DNA of 64,000 nucleotides from Methanobacteriota archaeon (GTDB lineage Archaea; Thermoplasmatota; Thermoplasmata; Thermoplasmatales; ARK-15). Positions 1 through 9,164 of this stretch are shown here, one piece after another. The position numbers and the translations under genes were made by a program. Under the pieces are notes generated by a model. That model made no database searches and was not told the DNA's origin. It saw only the letters and a list, made by a program, of their open reading frames with translations. How positions within the stretch are numbered: position 1 is the stretch's first letter; each line of letters begins with the position of its first letter. The stretch lies in NCBI GenBank assembly GCA_009758405.1, contig WSBC01000024.1:1-64000 (forward strand). The letters are read 5' to 3'.

Positions 1-25
1 TACTACCATAGCATCACCTAAATAC

Positions 26-1630
26 CTAATTGCTTTCCACTATATAATCCCTAAGCTTTTCCCTTAAAATTTTCTTGTCAATCTTGTTCGTGCTCGTCTT
101 TGGCATTGATTCAATAAATATTATATCGTCAGGTATCCACCATTTCTGTATCCTTCCTGTTTCAACGTATCTGTTTAAGTGAGAGTATATCTTTTCCTTA
201 TCTATCTTTGATTTTATTGTAACAAATGCAATGGGTCTTTCTCCCCATTTTTCATCCTTTCTTCCAATTATAGCCACCTCACCCACCTCTGGAATCTCAG
301 ATATTATACTTTCAAGAAGTATAGACTGTATAAATTCTCCACCGCTCTTTACCGCATCCTTCTCCCTGTCCACTATGTGAATGTATCCCATGGGATCAAC
401 AACTGCAAGATCGCCTGTGTGTAGCCAACCATCCCTCCAGAGCTCCTCAGTTTTCTCTGGATCCTTATAGTATCCATCTGTGAGCCAGGGAGCTCTTATT
501 ACAATCTCACCAACACTCCTACCATCCCACGGTAGATCCTTTCCATTTGTGTCAACTACCCTTAAATTCATGAAAGGGAGAGGTATGCCAGGTGCATTCT
601 CTATCTCCCACCTCCTTTCGTCGTCAATTCTATTTGCATATGAATTATGATAGGAGACTGTAACAACAGGTCCTGCCTCAGAGAGGCCATAGGTACCAAT
701 TGTTCTTATTCCAAGATCCCTGGCCTTCCTTGCAAGACCAATGGGTAGGGAGGATCCCCCCACTATTACCTTCAATCCCTTAATTGAATCCAGATAACTT
801 TTAATATCAGGATATGAAATTAACATGTATAGAACTGAGGGAACCATGTACATTATTGTTACCCCCTCTTTTTTTATTAATTCAAGAACAATTTTCATAT
901 CATACCTTCCAGGAAGTACAAGTTTATTCCCCAGCATTATAGCAGTATAAGGGAATACCCATGCGTGAGCATGGAAAAATGGAACTAGGCCAAGGAACAC
1001 ATCATCCTGCGATAGATTAATTGGACTTTTCTTAAGGGAGAGTGCGAGTGATATGGCGTGAAGAACAAGTTTTCTGTGCGTAAACGTAACACCCTTAGGA
1101 AAACCTGTGGTACCTGATGTATAGAATATTGTTGCCCTTTCATTTTCATCAATTTCAGGGAAACTAAAAATTTCAGCTGTTTTTAAAAGTGAATCGTATG
1201 AAATAGAATTTTCTATTTGACTATTTTTTCCATCCTTCAAGATCCAATATCTTATATTATTCAGGATCTTTGAGCCCTTCTCAGCAATGTTTGTAAAATC
1301 TTCACCAACTATTGCAAACTTATCCTCAGCGTTTATCATTGTATAAAAAATAGTTTCAAGAGGATACCTTATATTCACAGTATGAAGTACAGCACCTATC
1401 ATTGGTACTGCATAATATGCCTCTAGATATAGAAGTGAATCCCAATCAAGCACTGCAACAGTTTCTCCCTTTTTTACCCCCAATTTTATTAAAGAATCTG
1501 CAAGCCTTGAAACACCCTCAAAAAATTCCTTAAGTTTTAATCTCTCCCCTCTGTATACTATATCTTGATCACCAAAATTTCTTAGAGAGTAATCTATTGT
1601 GGACCTTAAATTTAAATTGTATTTGAACAT
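26..1630 (-). CDS. AMP-forming acyl-CoA synthetase (paralog 1)
   Basis: 534-aa adenylate-forming enzyme, expected to activate a fatty or other carboxylic acid to its CoA thioester through an acyl-AMP intermediate in the cytoplasm. Visible motifs: the P-loop-like FYTSGTTGFPKG near residue 170, TYGLSEAGP near 310, the hinge segment GWLHTGDLAVVDPMGYIHIV followed by DREKDAVKSGGE, and the C-terminal catalytic lysine in KTSTNKIDKK. Length is normal for the family. It starts at an ATG 6 bp after the stop of the upstream paralog, so the two are probably co-transcribed. Its C-terminal part is almost identical to that paralog at DNA level. Neighbouring ETF genes fit acyl-CoA oxidation. The exact acyl chain cannot be told from sequence. 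Confidence 0.93.
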   Translation of the reverse strand: MFKYNLNLRSTIDYSLRNFGDQDIVYRGERLKLKEFFEGVSRLADSLIKLGVKKGETVAVLDWDSLLYLEAYYAVPMIGAVLHTVNIRYPLETIFYTMINAEDKFAIVGEDFTNIAEKGSKILNNIRYWILKDGKNSQIENSISYDSLLKTAEIFSFPEIDENERATIFYTSGTTGFPKGVTFTHRKLVLHAISLALSLKKSPINLSQDDVFLGLVPFFHAHAWVFPYTAIMLGNKLVLPGRYDMKIVLELIKKEGVTIMYMVPSVLYMLISYPDIKSYLDSIKGLKVIVGGSSLPIGLARKARDLGIRTIGTYGLSEAGPVVTVSYHNSYANRIDDERRWEIENAPGIPLPFMNLRVVDTNGKDLPWDGRSVGEIVIRAPWLTDGYYKDPEKTEELWRDGWLHTGDLAVVDPMGYIHIVDREKDAVKSGGEFIQSILLESIISEIPEVGEVAIIGRKDEKWGERPIAFVTIKSKIDKEKIYSHLNRYVETGRIQKWWIPDDIIFIESMPKTSTNKIDKKILREKLRDYIVESN

Positions 1631-1636
1631 AAAAAA

Positions 1637-3238
1637 TTATAGAAGTTTTCTAAGTTCCTTCTTGTCAATTTTGTTCGTGCTCGTCTTTGGCATTGATTCA
1701 ATAAATATTATATCATCAGGTATCCACCATTTCTGTATCCTTCCTGTTTCAACGTATCTGTTTAAGTGAGAGTATATCTTTTCCTTATCTATCTTTGATT
1801 TTAGTGTGACAAATGCTATAGGTCTCTCTCCCCACTTGGGATCGGGTTTTCCAATTATTGCCACCTCTCCTACCTCCGGCACCTCCGATATTATATTTTC
1901 AAGGAGCAGAGATGGTATAAATTCCCCACCGCTCTTTACAGCATCCTTCTCCCTGTCCACTATGTGAATGTATCCCATGGGATCAACAACTGCAAGATCG
2001 CCTGTATGAAGCCAACCATCTCTCCAGAGTTCCTCAGTTTTCTCTGGATCCTTATAGTATTCTCCTGTTAACCATGGGGCCCTAACAACAATTTCTCCTA
2101 TGCTTCTATTATCCCATGGTACCTCCTTTCCCAGCGAATCCACCACCCTTAAATTGACAAATGGTATTGGTATTCCTGTGCTAATCTTATAATCAAACCT
2201 TTCCTCATCCTTCATATGCTTGATCTTATTAGTGAATAGAGCTATTGTGAGTACCGGGCAGGTCTCGGAAAGACCATATCCACCTATTGTATTTATTCCA
2301 TATTTTTCAGCCATCTTAGCAAGACCCTTAGGAAGTGCTGCACCACCTATTACAACCTTCCATCCTTCCAAATATTTTGCATAATTCTCCACCTCTGGAT
2401 GTGTGAGTATCATATAAAGTATTGATGGTACCATAAGAGAAAGTGTGACGTGCTCATTTTTAATCAAATCCAATATCTTCTTAACGTCGTACCTGCCAGG
2501 TAATACATACTTATTACCAGTAAGTATTGTGGTATAGGGAAGGCCCCAGGAATGAACATGGAACATTGGTACTAGGCTCATAAAAACATCCTTATCTGTT
2601 ACATATAGTGGTTCGACATGAACCGCCATTGCAAGTGAGGTTGCATGGAGCACAAGGTTTCTTTGAGTGAATGTAACACCCTTTGGCAAACCTGTTGTAC
2701 CTGATGTATAGAATATTGTTGCCCTTGTATTTTCATCAAGGTCCGGGAATTCGTAGGGTTCTGATGAATTTACAAGATCCTCATAATTATAATTTGGTGT
2801 TAGTACAGTTTTTATCTCCTCATTTTTATCGCTGTATATTATCCATCCTTTAACAAAGTCAAAGAGTTGTGCAGCCCTTTCAACTATTGGAACAAACTCG
2901 TCCCTAATAATAACAAACTTATCCTCAGCATGCTGCATTGTATAAAATATTAATTCAGGAGGATATCTTATGTTAACAGTATGCAATGTAGCCCCAATCA
3001 TTGGAACTGCATAATATGCCTCCATGTAATGGTAAGTATCCCAGTCAAGAACTGCAACAGTATCCCCTGGCTTTACTCCAATTGAAACAAGACCTCCAGC
3101 AATTTTTCTAATCCTCTCATAGAAATCCCTGAATGTGTATCTCTTGATATCCTGGTAAACTATCTCCTGATCAGGATAGTTTCTTAATGTTGCTGGAAAC
3201 ATATTTTTAAAATTCAGCTCAAACTTATAAAATGCCAT
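1637..3238 (-). CDS. AMP-forming acyl-CoA synthetase (paralog 2)
   Basis: 533-aa acyl-CoA synthetase of the same family as its downstream neighbour. It has the motif FYTSGTTGLPKG, the GYGLSETCP segment, the WRDGWLHTGDLAVVDP hinge region and the terminal KTSTNKIDKK lysine motif. The frame is open six codons further to a TTG at 3256, but the ATG at 3238 (MAFYKFELNF) aligns better with the start of the paralog and is preferred. It is first in a two-gene unit transcribed away from the carbonic-anhydrase-like gene at 3359. Function is a family-level assignment; substrate is unknown. Confidence 0.92.
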   Translation of the reverse strand: MAFYKFELNFKNMFPATLRNYPDQEIVYQDIKRYTFRDFYERIRKIAGGLVSIGVKPGDTVAVLDWDTYHYMEAYYAVPMIGATLHTVNIRYPPELIFYTMQHAEDKFVIIRDEFVPIVERAAQLFDFVKGWIIYSDKNEEIKTVLTPNYNYEDLVNSSEPYEFPDLDENTRATIFYTSGTTGLPKGVTFTQRNLVLHATSLAMAVHVEPLYVTDKDVFMSLVPMFHVHSWGLPYTTILTGNKYVLPGRYDVKKILDLIKNEHVTLSLMVPSILYMILTHPEVENYAKYLEGWKVVIGGAALPKGLAKMAEKYGINTIGGYGLSETCPVLTIALFTNKIKHMKDEERFDYKISTGIPIPFVNLRVVDSLGKEVPWDNRSIGEIVVRAPWLTGEYYKDPEKTEELWRDGWLHTGDLAVVDPMGYIHIVDREKDAVKSGGEFIPSLLLENIISEVPEVGEVAIIGKPDPKWGERPIAFVTLKSKIDKEKIYSHLNRYVETGRIQKWWIPDDIIFIESMPKTSTNKIDKKELRKLL

Positions 3239-3358
3239 AAAAATGAATCTAAACAACCATTAATAAATTTTTCTTTAAAAACTGACAAAATTGAAATTTT
3301 TTAGAAAAAAAGGCAGGGAAAAAGAATATTTTAAATATTTTCCTGCAATGCCCTAAAT

Positions 3359-3880
3359 ATGATTTATGAATTTGAGGGAAGGGTACCAAGGATATCCCCC
3401 AAGGCATTCGTGCATGAAAGTGCTGTTATCATAGGTGATGTGACTATTTCTGATGGTGTATTTGTTGCCCCAAACGCAACAATTAGGGGTGATTACGGTA
3501 CAATATTCATAGGTGAGAACTCTGCAGTGGAGGACAATGTTGTTATACATGCAAGACCAGGGGAGGTAACAAGAATAGGTTCATGGGTAACCATAGGCCA
3601 CGGTTCAATAATTCATACAGCAACAGTGGATGACTATGCCGTGATTGGAATGGGATCTATAATTACAGATTATTCCCATGTGGGTACATGGGCTGTTACT
3701 GCCGAGGGAAGTGTTGTTAAGATAAGGCAGGTAGTCGATCCTGAGACTATAGTTGCGGGTGTTCCGGCACAGCCAAAATCCAAGGTAAACGAAGATTATA
3801 AAAAACAATGGATAGAATTCAAGAAGATATATGTTTCATTTACTGAAAGATATAAAAAGAATTTAAGGAGGATTGATTGA
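3359..3880 (+). CDS. gamma-carbonic-anhydrase-like left-handed beta-helix protein (YrdA/CaiE/PaaY type)
   Basis: 173-aa hexapeptide-repeat protein, expected to form a trimeric left-handed beta helix. The three histidines that bind zinc in gamma carbonic anhydrases are all present: one in VVIHAR and two in the TIGHGSIIH stretch. The family includes true carbonic anhydrases, CaiE-like proteins and PaaY-type CoA thioesterases. Position between acyl-CoA synthetases and ETF genes makes an acyl-CoA-related role plausible, but this is inference. A TATA-like TTTTAAATA at 3329-3337 lies about 26 bp before the ATG, suggesting a leaderless mRNA. It is the first gene of a six-gene operon. Confidence 0.85.
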   Translation: MIYEFEGRVPRISPKAFVHESAVIIGDVTISDGVFVAPNATIRGDYGTIFIGENSAVEDNVVIHARPGEVTRIGSWVTIGHGSIIHTATVDDYAVIGMGSIITDYSHVGTWAVTAEGSVVKIRQVVDPETIVAGVPAQPKSKVNEDYKKQWIEFKKIYVSFTERYKKNLRRID

Positions 3881-3881
3881 A

Positions 3882-4625
3882 ATGTATAACATAGTTGTTT
3901 GCTTTAAGCAGATATTGGACATAGATCAGATGAAGATTGATGAAAAGACACAGGAGCCAATAACAAAAAACCTTCCATACAGACTAGAGGATCTTAGTAA
4001 GAATGCAATTGAGGAGGCCGTTAGGATCAAGGAAAAATATGGCGGAAAGGTGATAGGGATTACATTTGGTGGTGATCAGGCAACGCTTGGAATGAAGGAG
4101 GCACTTGCAATGGGTGTGGATGAAGGCATAATCATTAAGGGTTATAGGGAAAATAATCCCGAATTAACAAGTGAGGTTTTAGCTAAAAAAATTTCAACAC
4201 TTAAGTATGACATAATTATAACTGGCAATGCAAGTGCAGATAGTTATACAGGTCTTGTACCTGGTAAACTGGCAAGAAAACTAAATATACCAATTTTGGG
4301 CAATGCTATAAAGCTAGAGCTTCATGAAAATACAGCAAGGATTACAAGGAGCATGGAGGACGTGAACTATGTGGTTGAATCAAGGCTTCCTGTGCTTATA
4401 ACTGTGGAGCAGGAGATAAATGAGCCCAGGCTCCCTCCCTTGATTCAGATAATGGCCGCTGGAAGAAAACCAATGAAGATAGAAGAGATGCAGATACAGA
4501 TTCAATCAAGCAAGAAGGTAATATCCAACAAGGCTCCAAAGAGTGACAGGAAGAGAATAATATTTGAGGACATTGATAAGGGTGTTGAGGAGGTATCAAA
4601 GTTCTTAAGGAGTGAGGTAAAATGA
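3882..4625 (+). CDS. etfB: electron transfer flavoprotein beta subunit
   Basis: About 247 aa. EtfB pairs with EtfA to accept electrons from acyl-CoA dehydrogenases and pass them to the quinone pool. The N-terminus MYNIVVCFKQILDID and the AMGVDEGI and GNASADSYTGLVPGKLA segments are typical of the beta subunit (AMP-binding fold). The frame is open to a TTG at 3873, but AAGGAGG ends at 3871, giving a good 10-nt spacing to the ATG at 3882; this start is chosen. The stop overlaps the etfA start by ATGA, indicating translational coupling. The MqnD gene at 45.7 kb fits menaquinone as eventual acceptor (inference). Confidence 0.93.
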   Translation: MYNIVVCFKQILDIDQMKIDEKTQEPITKNLPYRLEDLSKNAIEEAVRIKEKYGGKVIGITFGGDQATLGMKEALAMGVDEGIIIKGYRENNPELTSEVLAKKISTLKYDIIITGNASADSYTGLVPGKLARKLNIPILGNAIKLELHENTARITRSMEDVNYVVESRLPVLITVEQEINEPRLPPLIQIMAAGRKPMKIEEMQIQIQSSKKVISNKAPKSDRKRIIFEDIDKGVEEVSKFLRSEVK

Positions 4626-5515
4626 GGGCAATGGTTTTTTCAGAAAAGGGGGAACTTGCTGCACAGATCGCAACAATTTTAAGAGAAAGGTATGAGATTG
4701 ACATTTATACTACCTCAGATTCTCCCCTAGATTCCTATGGTGCAAAGGTTGTTTTTAGAATCACTGGAGAATCACTTTATGTAGACAATATATCCAATTT
4801 TCTTGCCGATAGGTTTAAGGAAAAGGGTTATGATTTCATAGCCATAGGATCCTCCGTGATGGGAAGGGAAATAGCGTCAATATTATCTGAGTTATTACAT
4901 CTCGAGGCGATTACAGAGATTATGAAGCTTGAGGAGGGCAACCAGGTGTTTATTACAGAGAGATTCTTTTTTGGTGGAAAGACCGTTATTAGGGAAGAAT
5001 CAAAGGCAAGGATATTTACATTCCTTCCTGGTCTTGTGGATCCAATGCCAGTTGATTCAAGGTCAAGCAAGGAGGAGATCAAGATTGACTCCCCTTCAAC
5101 TGTTAATGTTGTGGAGAAAATAGAAAAACCAAAGGGAAGTGTGAACCTGGAGAAGGCAGATATAATAGTATCTGCAGGAAGGGGGATTGGAAAGAAAGAG
5201 GGTCTTGGAATAATACAGCAGCTTGCCGATATACTCCATGGTGAAGTTGGTGGTTCAAGGCCTGTTTGCCTGGATTATCATTGGCTGAGTGAAGAAAGAC
5301 AGGTGGGACTATCTGGAAAGAGGGTAAAGCCAAAGATATACATTGCTGTTGGTATTTCTGGACAGGTACAGCACATTGCAGGAATGAGGGGATCAAAGAC
5401 GGTGATTGCAATTAATAAGGACAAGAATGCCCCAATATTTAACGAGTGTGATTACGGAATAGTAGGGGATCTTTACACAGTAATCCCCAAGCTAATAGAG
5501 AACCTTAAAAAATGA
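4622..5515 (+). CDS. etfA: electron transfer flavoprotein alpha subunit
   Basis: 297-aa FAD-binding partner of EtfB. The C-terminal FAD domain is clear: GGSRPVCLDYHWLSEERQVG, then the YIAVGISGQVQH segment and INKDKNAPIF, all typical EtfA signatures. The N-terminal domain is slightly short relative to many bacterial EtfA proteins but no motif is missing from the FAD domain. It starts in an ATGA overlap with etfB and ends in an ATGA overlap with pcc1, so it is firmly inside the operon. No ferredoxin-like N-terminal extension is present, arguing against a bifurcating EtfA variant with an extra cluster. Confidence 0.93.
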   Translation: MRAMVFSEKGELAAQIATILRERYEIDIYTTSDSPLDSYGAKVVFRITGESLYVDNISNFLADRFKEKGYDFIAIGSSVMGREIASILSELLHLEAITEIMKLEEGNQVFITERFFFGGKTVIREESKARIFTFLPGLVDPMPVDSRSSKEEIKIDSPSTVNVVEKIEKPKGSVNLEKADIIVSAGRGIGKKEGLGIIQQLADILHGEVGGSRPVCLDYHWLSEERQVGLSGKRVKPKIYIAVGISGQVQHIAGMRGSKTVIAINKDKNAPIFNECDYGIVGDLYTVIPKLIENLKK

Positions 5516-5748
5516 AATATGAAAATGAGGCTGAGTTAAGGATTGAAAGTGATCATGCCGAAATAATATGCAGGGCTATTGGTGTAGAGGGTAAAAGAAG
5601 CATTCCAAGGACAGAGGTAATGGTTGAATGCAATGGAAATGTGATGATATTAAAAATAATGGCTTCAGACATAAATGCATTAAGGGCAGCAATAAACTCA
5701 TATATGAGATGGATTAATCTTGCAATAGATATAATGGAGATGGTTTGA
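5512..5748 (+). CDS. pcc1: KEOPS complex subunit Pcc1
   Basis: 78-aa alpha/beta protein matching Pcc1, the dimerisation subunit of the KEOPS complex that makes t6A at position 37 of tRNAs decoding ANN codons. The pattern of a first strand with ESDHAEIICRAI, a central SIPRTEVMVEC strand and a C-terminal INSYMRWINLAIDI helix fits the family and its usual length. It overlaps etfA by ATGA and is followed directly by prefoldin beta. The association of pcc1 with prefoldin beta is common in archaeal gene orders. All three tRNA-Thr in this window are expected KEOPS substrates. Confidence 0.85.
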   Translation: MKYENEAELRIESDHAEIICRAIGVEGKRSIPRTEVMVECNGNVMILKIMASDINALRAAINSYMRWINLAIDIMEMV

Positions 5749-6108
5749 ATGGATCTTAATTTAACGCCATATCTTCAGGAGAAATTGAAACAGGCACAAA
5801 CTATACAGCAACAGCTAGAAAGTGTTATTTCCCAGAGATACCAGTTTGATTTAAAGGTAAAGGAGATCTCTAAAACACTTGAAGAACTTGGAAAGCTAGA
5901 AGAAGGTTCAGGAGTATTCAAGAGTGTTGGTTCTATTCTCATTCCAGTCAAGGATGTGAACATGCTTAAAAAGGAGTTAGAGGAAGAAAAGGAGACGCTT
6001 GAGGTGAGAATTAGGACCCTCGAGAAACAGCAGAAGATGCTTGAGGATAAATACAAGGAGATACAGGAGGAGTTTTCAAAGGCTTATGGTAAGGGACAGA
6101 GCGGATGA
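5749..6108 (+). CDS. pfdB: prefoldin beta subunit
   Basis: 119-aa prefoldin beta. Two long coiled coils (about residues 5-45 and 70-115) flank the short beta hairpin region SGVFKSVGSILIPVKDVN, the diagnostic architecture. In the hexamer, four beta subunits and two alpha subunits hold unfolded proteins and hand them to the group II chaperonin, which is also encoded in this window at 39953. The ATG follows the pcc1 stop without any gap, and its own stop overlaps the downstream acetyltransferase by ATGA. Confidence 0.93.
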   Translation: MDLNLTPYLQEKLKQAQTIQQQLESVISQRYQFDLKVKEISKTLEELGKLEEGSGVFKSVGSILIPVKDVNMLKKELEEEKETLEVRIRTLEKQQKMLEDKYKEIQEEFSKAYGKGQSG

Positions 6109-6710
6109 TTATGTTCTCCATAGGAGAAATCACCCTAAGGCCTCTTGAGAGGGGAGATCTTTCCTTGGTTCATCAACTTGAAAACGATTTTTTGGGGACC
6201 TATTTTTCTAGAGGTATGCCAATAAATTTCAGGTCCATGGATGAGGTAATAAATGAATATGAGGAGGACATAAAAAAGGGTCAAAGGAGGAGGCTTGTGG
6301 TTATTTACAATGGCAACGAGGCAGGCATTGCAAGCATTTATGAAAATCCAGGTCCCATGAAGAGGGCTGGCATTGGCCTTTATCTAAAGAGAGATTATTG
6401 GAATTCAGGTCTGGGTAAACTGGCCACACTTGCACTACTAGAGATATTATTCTATTTTCAGGGGTATGAAAGGGTAGAGGCCTGGAGTGCCAGCTATAAT
6501 AAGAGGGCACACAAAACACTGGAGGCAAATGGATTTATACTTGAAGGAAGGTTAAGGAAATCTCTCTTAGTAGCAGGAAATTATTATGACTGGTATATAT
6601 TTGGTATTCTAAGGGAGGAATATATGGAAAAAAGGGATGAAATTTTAAGAAGAATTTTAAATGAAAAATATAATGAATACATTAAAAACATGTCTATTTT
6701 TTCACAATAA
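6105..6710 (+). CDS. GNAT-family N-acetyltransferase (RimJ/RimL-like)
   Basis: 201-aa acetyltransferase. The N-terminal GEITLRPLERGDLSLV, the acetyl-CoA loop with YWNSGLGKLA and the C-terminal ANGFILEGRLRKSLLVAG stretch are typical of RimJ/RimL-like GNAT enzymes, which acetylate protein N-termini or small amines. Substrate cannot be predicted. It is the last gene of the operon starting at 3359 and starts inside the prefoldin stop (ATGA). An in-frame ATG two codons later is an alternative start. About 30 bp separate it from the next promoter. Confidence 0.85.
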   Translation: MIMFSIGEITLRPLERGDLSLVHQLENDFLGTYFSRGMPINFRSMDEVINEYEEDIKKGQRRRLVVIYNGNEAGIASIYENPGPMKRAGIGLYLKRDYWNSGLGKLATLALLEILFYFQGYERVEAWSASYNKRAHKTLEANGFILEGRLRKSLLVAGNYYDWYIFGILREEYMEKRDEILRRILNEKYNEYIKNMSIFSQ

Positions 6711-6741
6711 GTTTTATTAAACCAAAAAATATGAACAAATT

Positions 6742-8070
6742 ATGGAAAGGGAAGAGGTCCAAAAAATAATAGATAAAGAAAATATCAAGTTCCTTCAGAT
6801 GCAGTTCACTGATATACTGGGTAATGTAAAGAGTGTAATCATACCATCCTCAAAATTTAATAAGGCAATGGATGATGGTGTAATATTTGATGGATCAAGC
6901 ATTGTGGGGTATGCCACAATAGAAGAATCCGATATGAGGGCAATGCCTGACCTAAGCACATTTCAGATACTTCCTTGGTATGATGGAAATTCAAAGACTG
7001 CAAGGATAATCTGCGATGCTTATACATCAAAGGGAGAGCAATTTCAGGGTAATCCAAGACAAATTTTGAAAAATATGTTAAAGAGGGCAGGTGAAATGGG
7101 CTATAAATTTTTTACAGGCCCGGAGTTTGAATTCTTTTTATTTGAGCTTGATGAGAGGGGATTCCCTGTTCCAATACCAAACGATAAGGGTGGATATTTT
7201 GATTATACGCCTGTAGATAAGGCAGAGGCTATAAAGAAAGAGATATTATATTATTTGGATATTATGGGATACGATCCTGAGGCATCCCACCACGAGGTAT
7301 CCCCAGGCCAGCATGAAATAGACCTTAGATTCTCTGATGCATTAACAATGGCGGACAGGATAATGACCCTTAAGGCACTTATTAAGACTATTGCCCTAAA
7401 GCACGGCCTCTTTGCAAGTTTTATGCCAAAGCCAATTTATGGGGTGAATGGCTCAGGTATGCATGTTCATCAGAGTTTGATGAATGAAGGGCAAACGGTG
7501 AACTATTTTTATGACCCTGATGCAAAGTACCAGTTAAGTGAAATTGCCCTATACTTTATAGGAGGTCTTTTAAGCCACGCAAGGGAAACCGCTGCAATAC
7601 TAAATTCATCGGTAAACTCCTATAAGAGACTGGTTCCGGGGTTTGAGGCTCCAGTTTACATATCCTGGGCAAATATGAACAGGAGTGCTCTTATTAGAAT
7701 ACCCCAGGGAAGGGGAATAAAAACAAGGCTAGAACTTAGAAATCCTGATCCTGCAGGAAATCCTTATCTACAATTCTCAGTAATGCTGGCTGCAGGCCTT
7801 GATGGAATAAGGAAAAAAATTTTACCACCTGAGCCTGTGGAAAAGGATATTTATCATCTTTCACAGAGGGAGAGGGAGGAACTTGGTATTGAAAGTCTCC
7901 CTGGAAGCCTAGGTGAGGCCCTGGAGATATTCAAAAGGAGTGAATTGATGAAGGAAACGCTTGGAGAACATATTTTTAACCATTTTTATATAGTTAAGAA
8001 AAAGGAAGTGGATATGTACAGGGCTGAGGTAACTGAATGGGAATTGAAAAACCTCCTTCCAGTTTTATGA
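6742..8070 (+). CDS. glnA: glutamine synthetase, type I
   Basis: 442-aa glutamine synthetase that makes glutamine from glutamate, ammonia and ATP; family members form dodecamers. Seen: FTDILGNVKS and DGSSIVGYATIEESD near the N-terminus, GPEFEFFLF, the HHEVSPGQHEIDL segment, NGSGMHVHQSL, and the RLELRNPDPAGNPYL active-site region. The adenylylation motif of I-beta enzymes is not evident near the C-terminus, so this looks like the I-alpha type of archaea. A TATA-like TTTATTAAA about 26 bp upstream of the ATG implies a leaderless transcript. It overlaps the convergent ATPase gene by 6 bp. Confidence 0.96.
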   Translation: MEREEVQKIIDKENIKFLQMQFTDILGNVKSVIIPSSKFNKAMDDGVIFDGSSIVGYATIEESDMRAMPDLSTFQILPWYDGNSKTARIICDAYTSKGEQFQGNPRQILKNMLKRAGEMGYKFFTGPEFEFFLFELDERGFPVPIPNDKGGYFDYTPVDKAEAIKKEILYYLDIMGYDPEASHHEVSPGQHEIDLRFSDALTMADRIMTLKALIKTIALKHGLFASFMPKPIYGVNGSGMHVHQSLMNEGQTVNYFYDPDAKYQLSEIALYFIGGLLSHARETAAILNSSVNSYKRLVPGFEAPVYISWANMNRSALIRIPQGRGIKTRLELRNPDPAGNPYLQFSVMLAAGLDGIRKKILPPEPVEKDIYHLSQREREELGIESLPGSLGEALEIFKRSELMKETLGEHIFNHFYIVKKKEVDMYRAEVTEWELKNLLPVL

Positions 8071-9141
8071 TTTTTTTAATAGGTCAAGAAGGAATTTTGC
8101 TTGATCCTGTGTAAGCTGGGAATTTTTTGTAATTCCCTCCTCATCCCCATTTTTTATACATTTAAGTATTGAAGGCTTTCCCCCTGTCATCTGAAATATT
8201 ATCTTTAACTTTTCCATATCTGATATGCCAAGAAATTCTCCAACACTATCCATTGAAAGGCCCTTTATCTTTAACTCAACTACCTTACCTCTTGTTATAT
8301 CATCAATCTTGTAAAAGCGGTTATAGGATGGTGTTTCCTCCCTCATGGATATAATCATCTTACCCCTCTTTTTTTCATCTATAAGTTTCTGAAGATAATC
8401 AACTATAGAATCATCCACAAGATAATAATTGTCCAATATTACCAATGAATTCCTTTCCTTCATAAAATGATCAAAATCAACACCCATAACTGCTTCCACC
8501 TTTTTCCTGAGTGCCTCTATGTTCGTCTGCATATTCATCTGTATCATTAGAACCTCCATCCCCCTCAACGTGGAAACAAATTTTCCTATTAGGGATGTTT
8601 TACCGATTCCCTGGGATCCTATTAAGGCAAGAAAAGGTACATTTCCCTTCATCCATGAGCTAATGAAATCAATCTCTTCCTTTCTGTCCACTATGTTGTT
8701 CTCAAAATTACCCTCTATGTAAATTTTCTTTTTCTCCTTAAGGCTTTTCACCTCATTCTGCAAAATATTTATTGCCTCAAGCCAGTTCATTTCCCTCAGA
8801 TTTTCCACAATATCATATATTCTGTATTTTTTCCCGTTGAAATGTATAGTCTGATTTGCAAGGCTTCTTTTAATTCTTTCCACCTCAAGTATCCCTTCTG
8901 GTGTAAGGAAATATACATTTACTCTTTTCTCCTTTCCTGCTACCCTACCCTTTATCTCTTCAACAAGCCTATTTTTTATAAGTATGTCGAGCTCCCTTGG
9001 CACATGGGAGACCGTTATCCCTATGGCTTTAGATATACCTTCCTGAGTAATTTCTATTGGATACTGGAACCTGTCCTTGTATTTCCAGTAGTCTGAGAGG
9101 TAAATGAGAATCCTTGTCTTGAGTGTAATTTTCTCCATCAC
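8065..9141 (-). CDS. winged-helix / archaeal ATPase (STAND-like) protein
   Basis: 358 aa. Residues about 1-85 form a MarR-like winged helix (ISKAIGITVSHVPRELDILI is the recognition region), and residues about 165-330 form a P-loop ATPase with Walker A ALIGSQGIGKTSLIGKF and a Walker B-like SLVILDNYYL. This is the layout of archaeal regulators that couple DNA binding to a STAND-type ATPase switch. No target is known. It may be the last gene of the unit dUTPase-membrane protein-Tsr3-ATPase, with a 23-bp gap to tsr3. It starts with two consecutive ATG codons. Confidence 0.75.
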   Translation of the reverse strand: MMEKITLKTRILIYLSDYWKYKDRFQYPIEITQEGISKAIGITVSHVPRELDILIKNRLVEEIKGRVAGKEKRVNVYFLTPEGILEVERIKRSLANQTIHFNGKKYRIYDIVENLREMNWLEAINILQNEVKSLKEKKKIYIEGNFENNIVDRKEEIDFISSWMKGNVPFLALIGSQGIGKTSLIGKFVSTLRGMEVLMIQMNMQTNIEALRKKVEAVMGVDFDHFMKERNSLVILDNYYLVDDSIVDYLQKLIDEKKRGKMIISMREETPSYNRFYKIDDITRGKVVELKIKGLSMDSVGEFLGISDMEKLKIIFQMTGGKPSILKCIKNGDEEGITKNSQLTQDQAKFLLDLLKKS

Positions 9142-9164
9142 TATACGTATTATGGAATATATAT

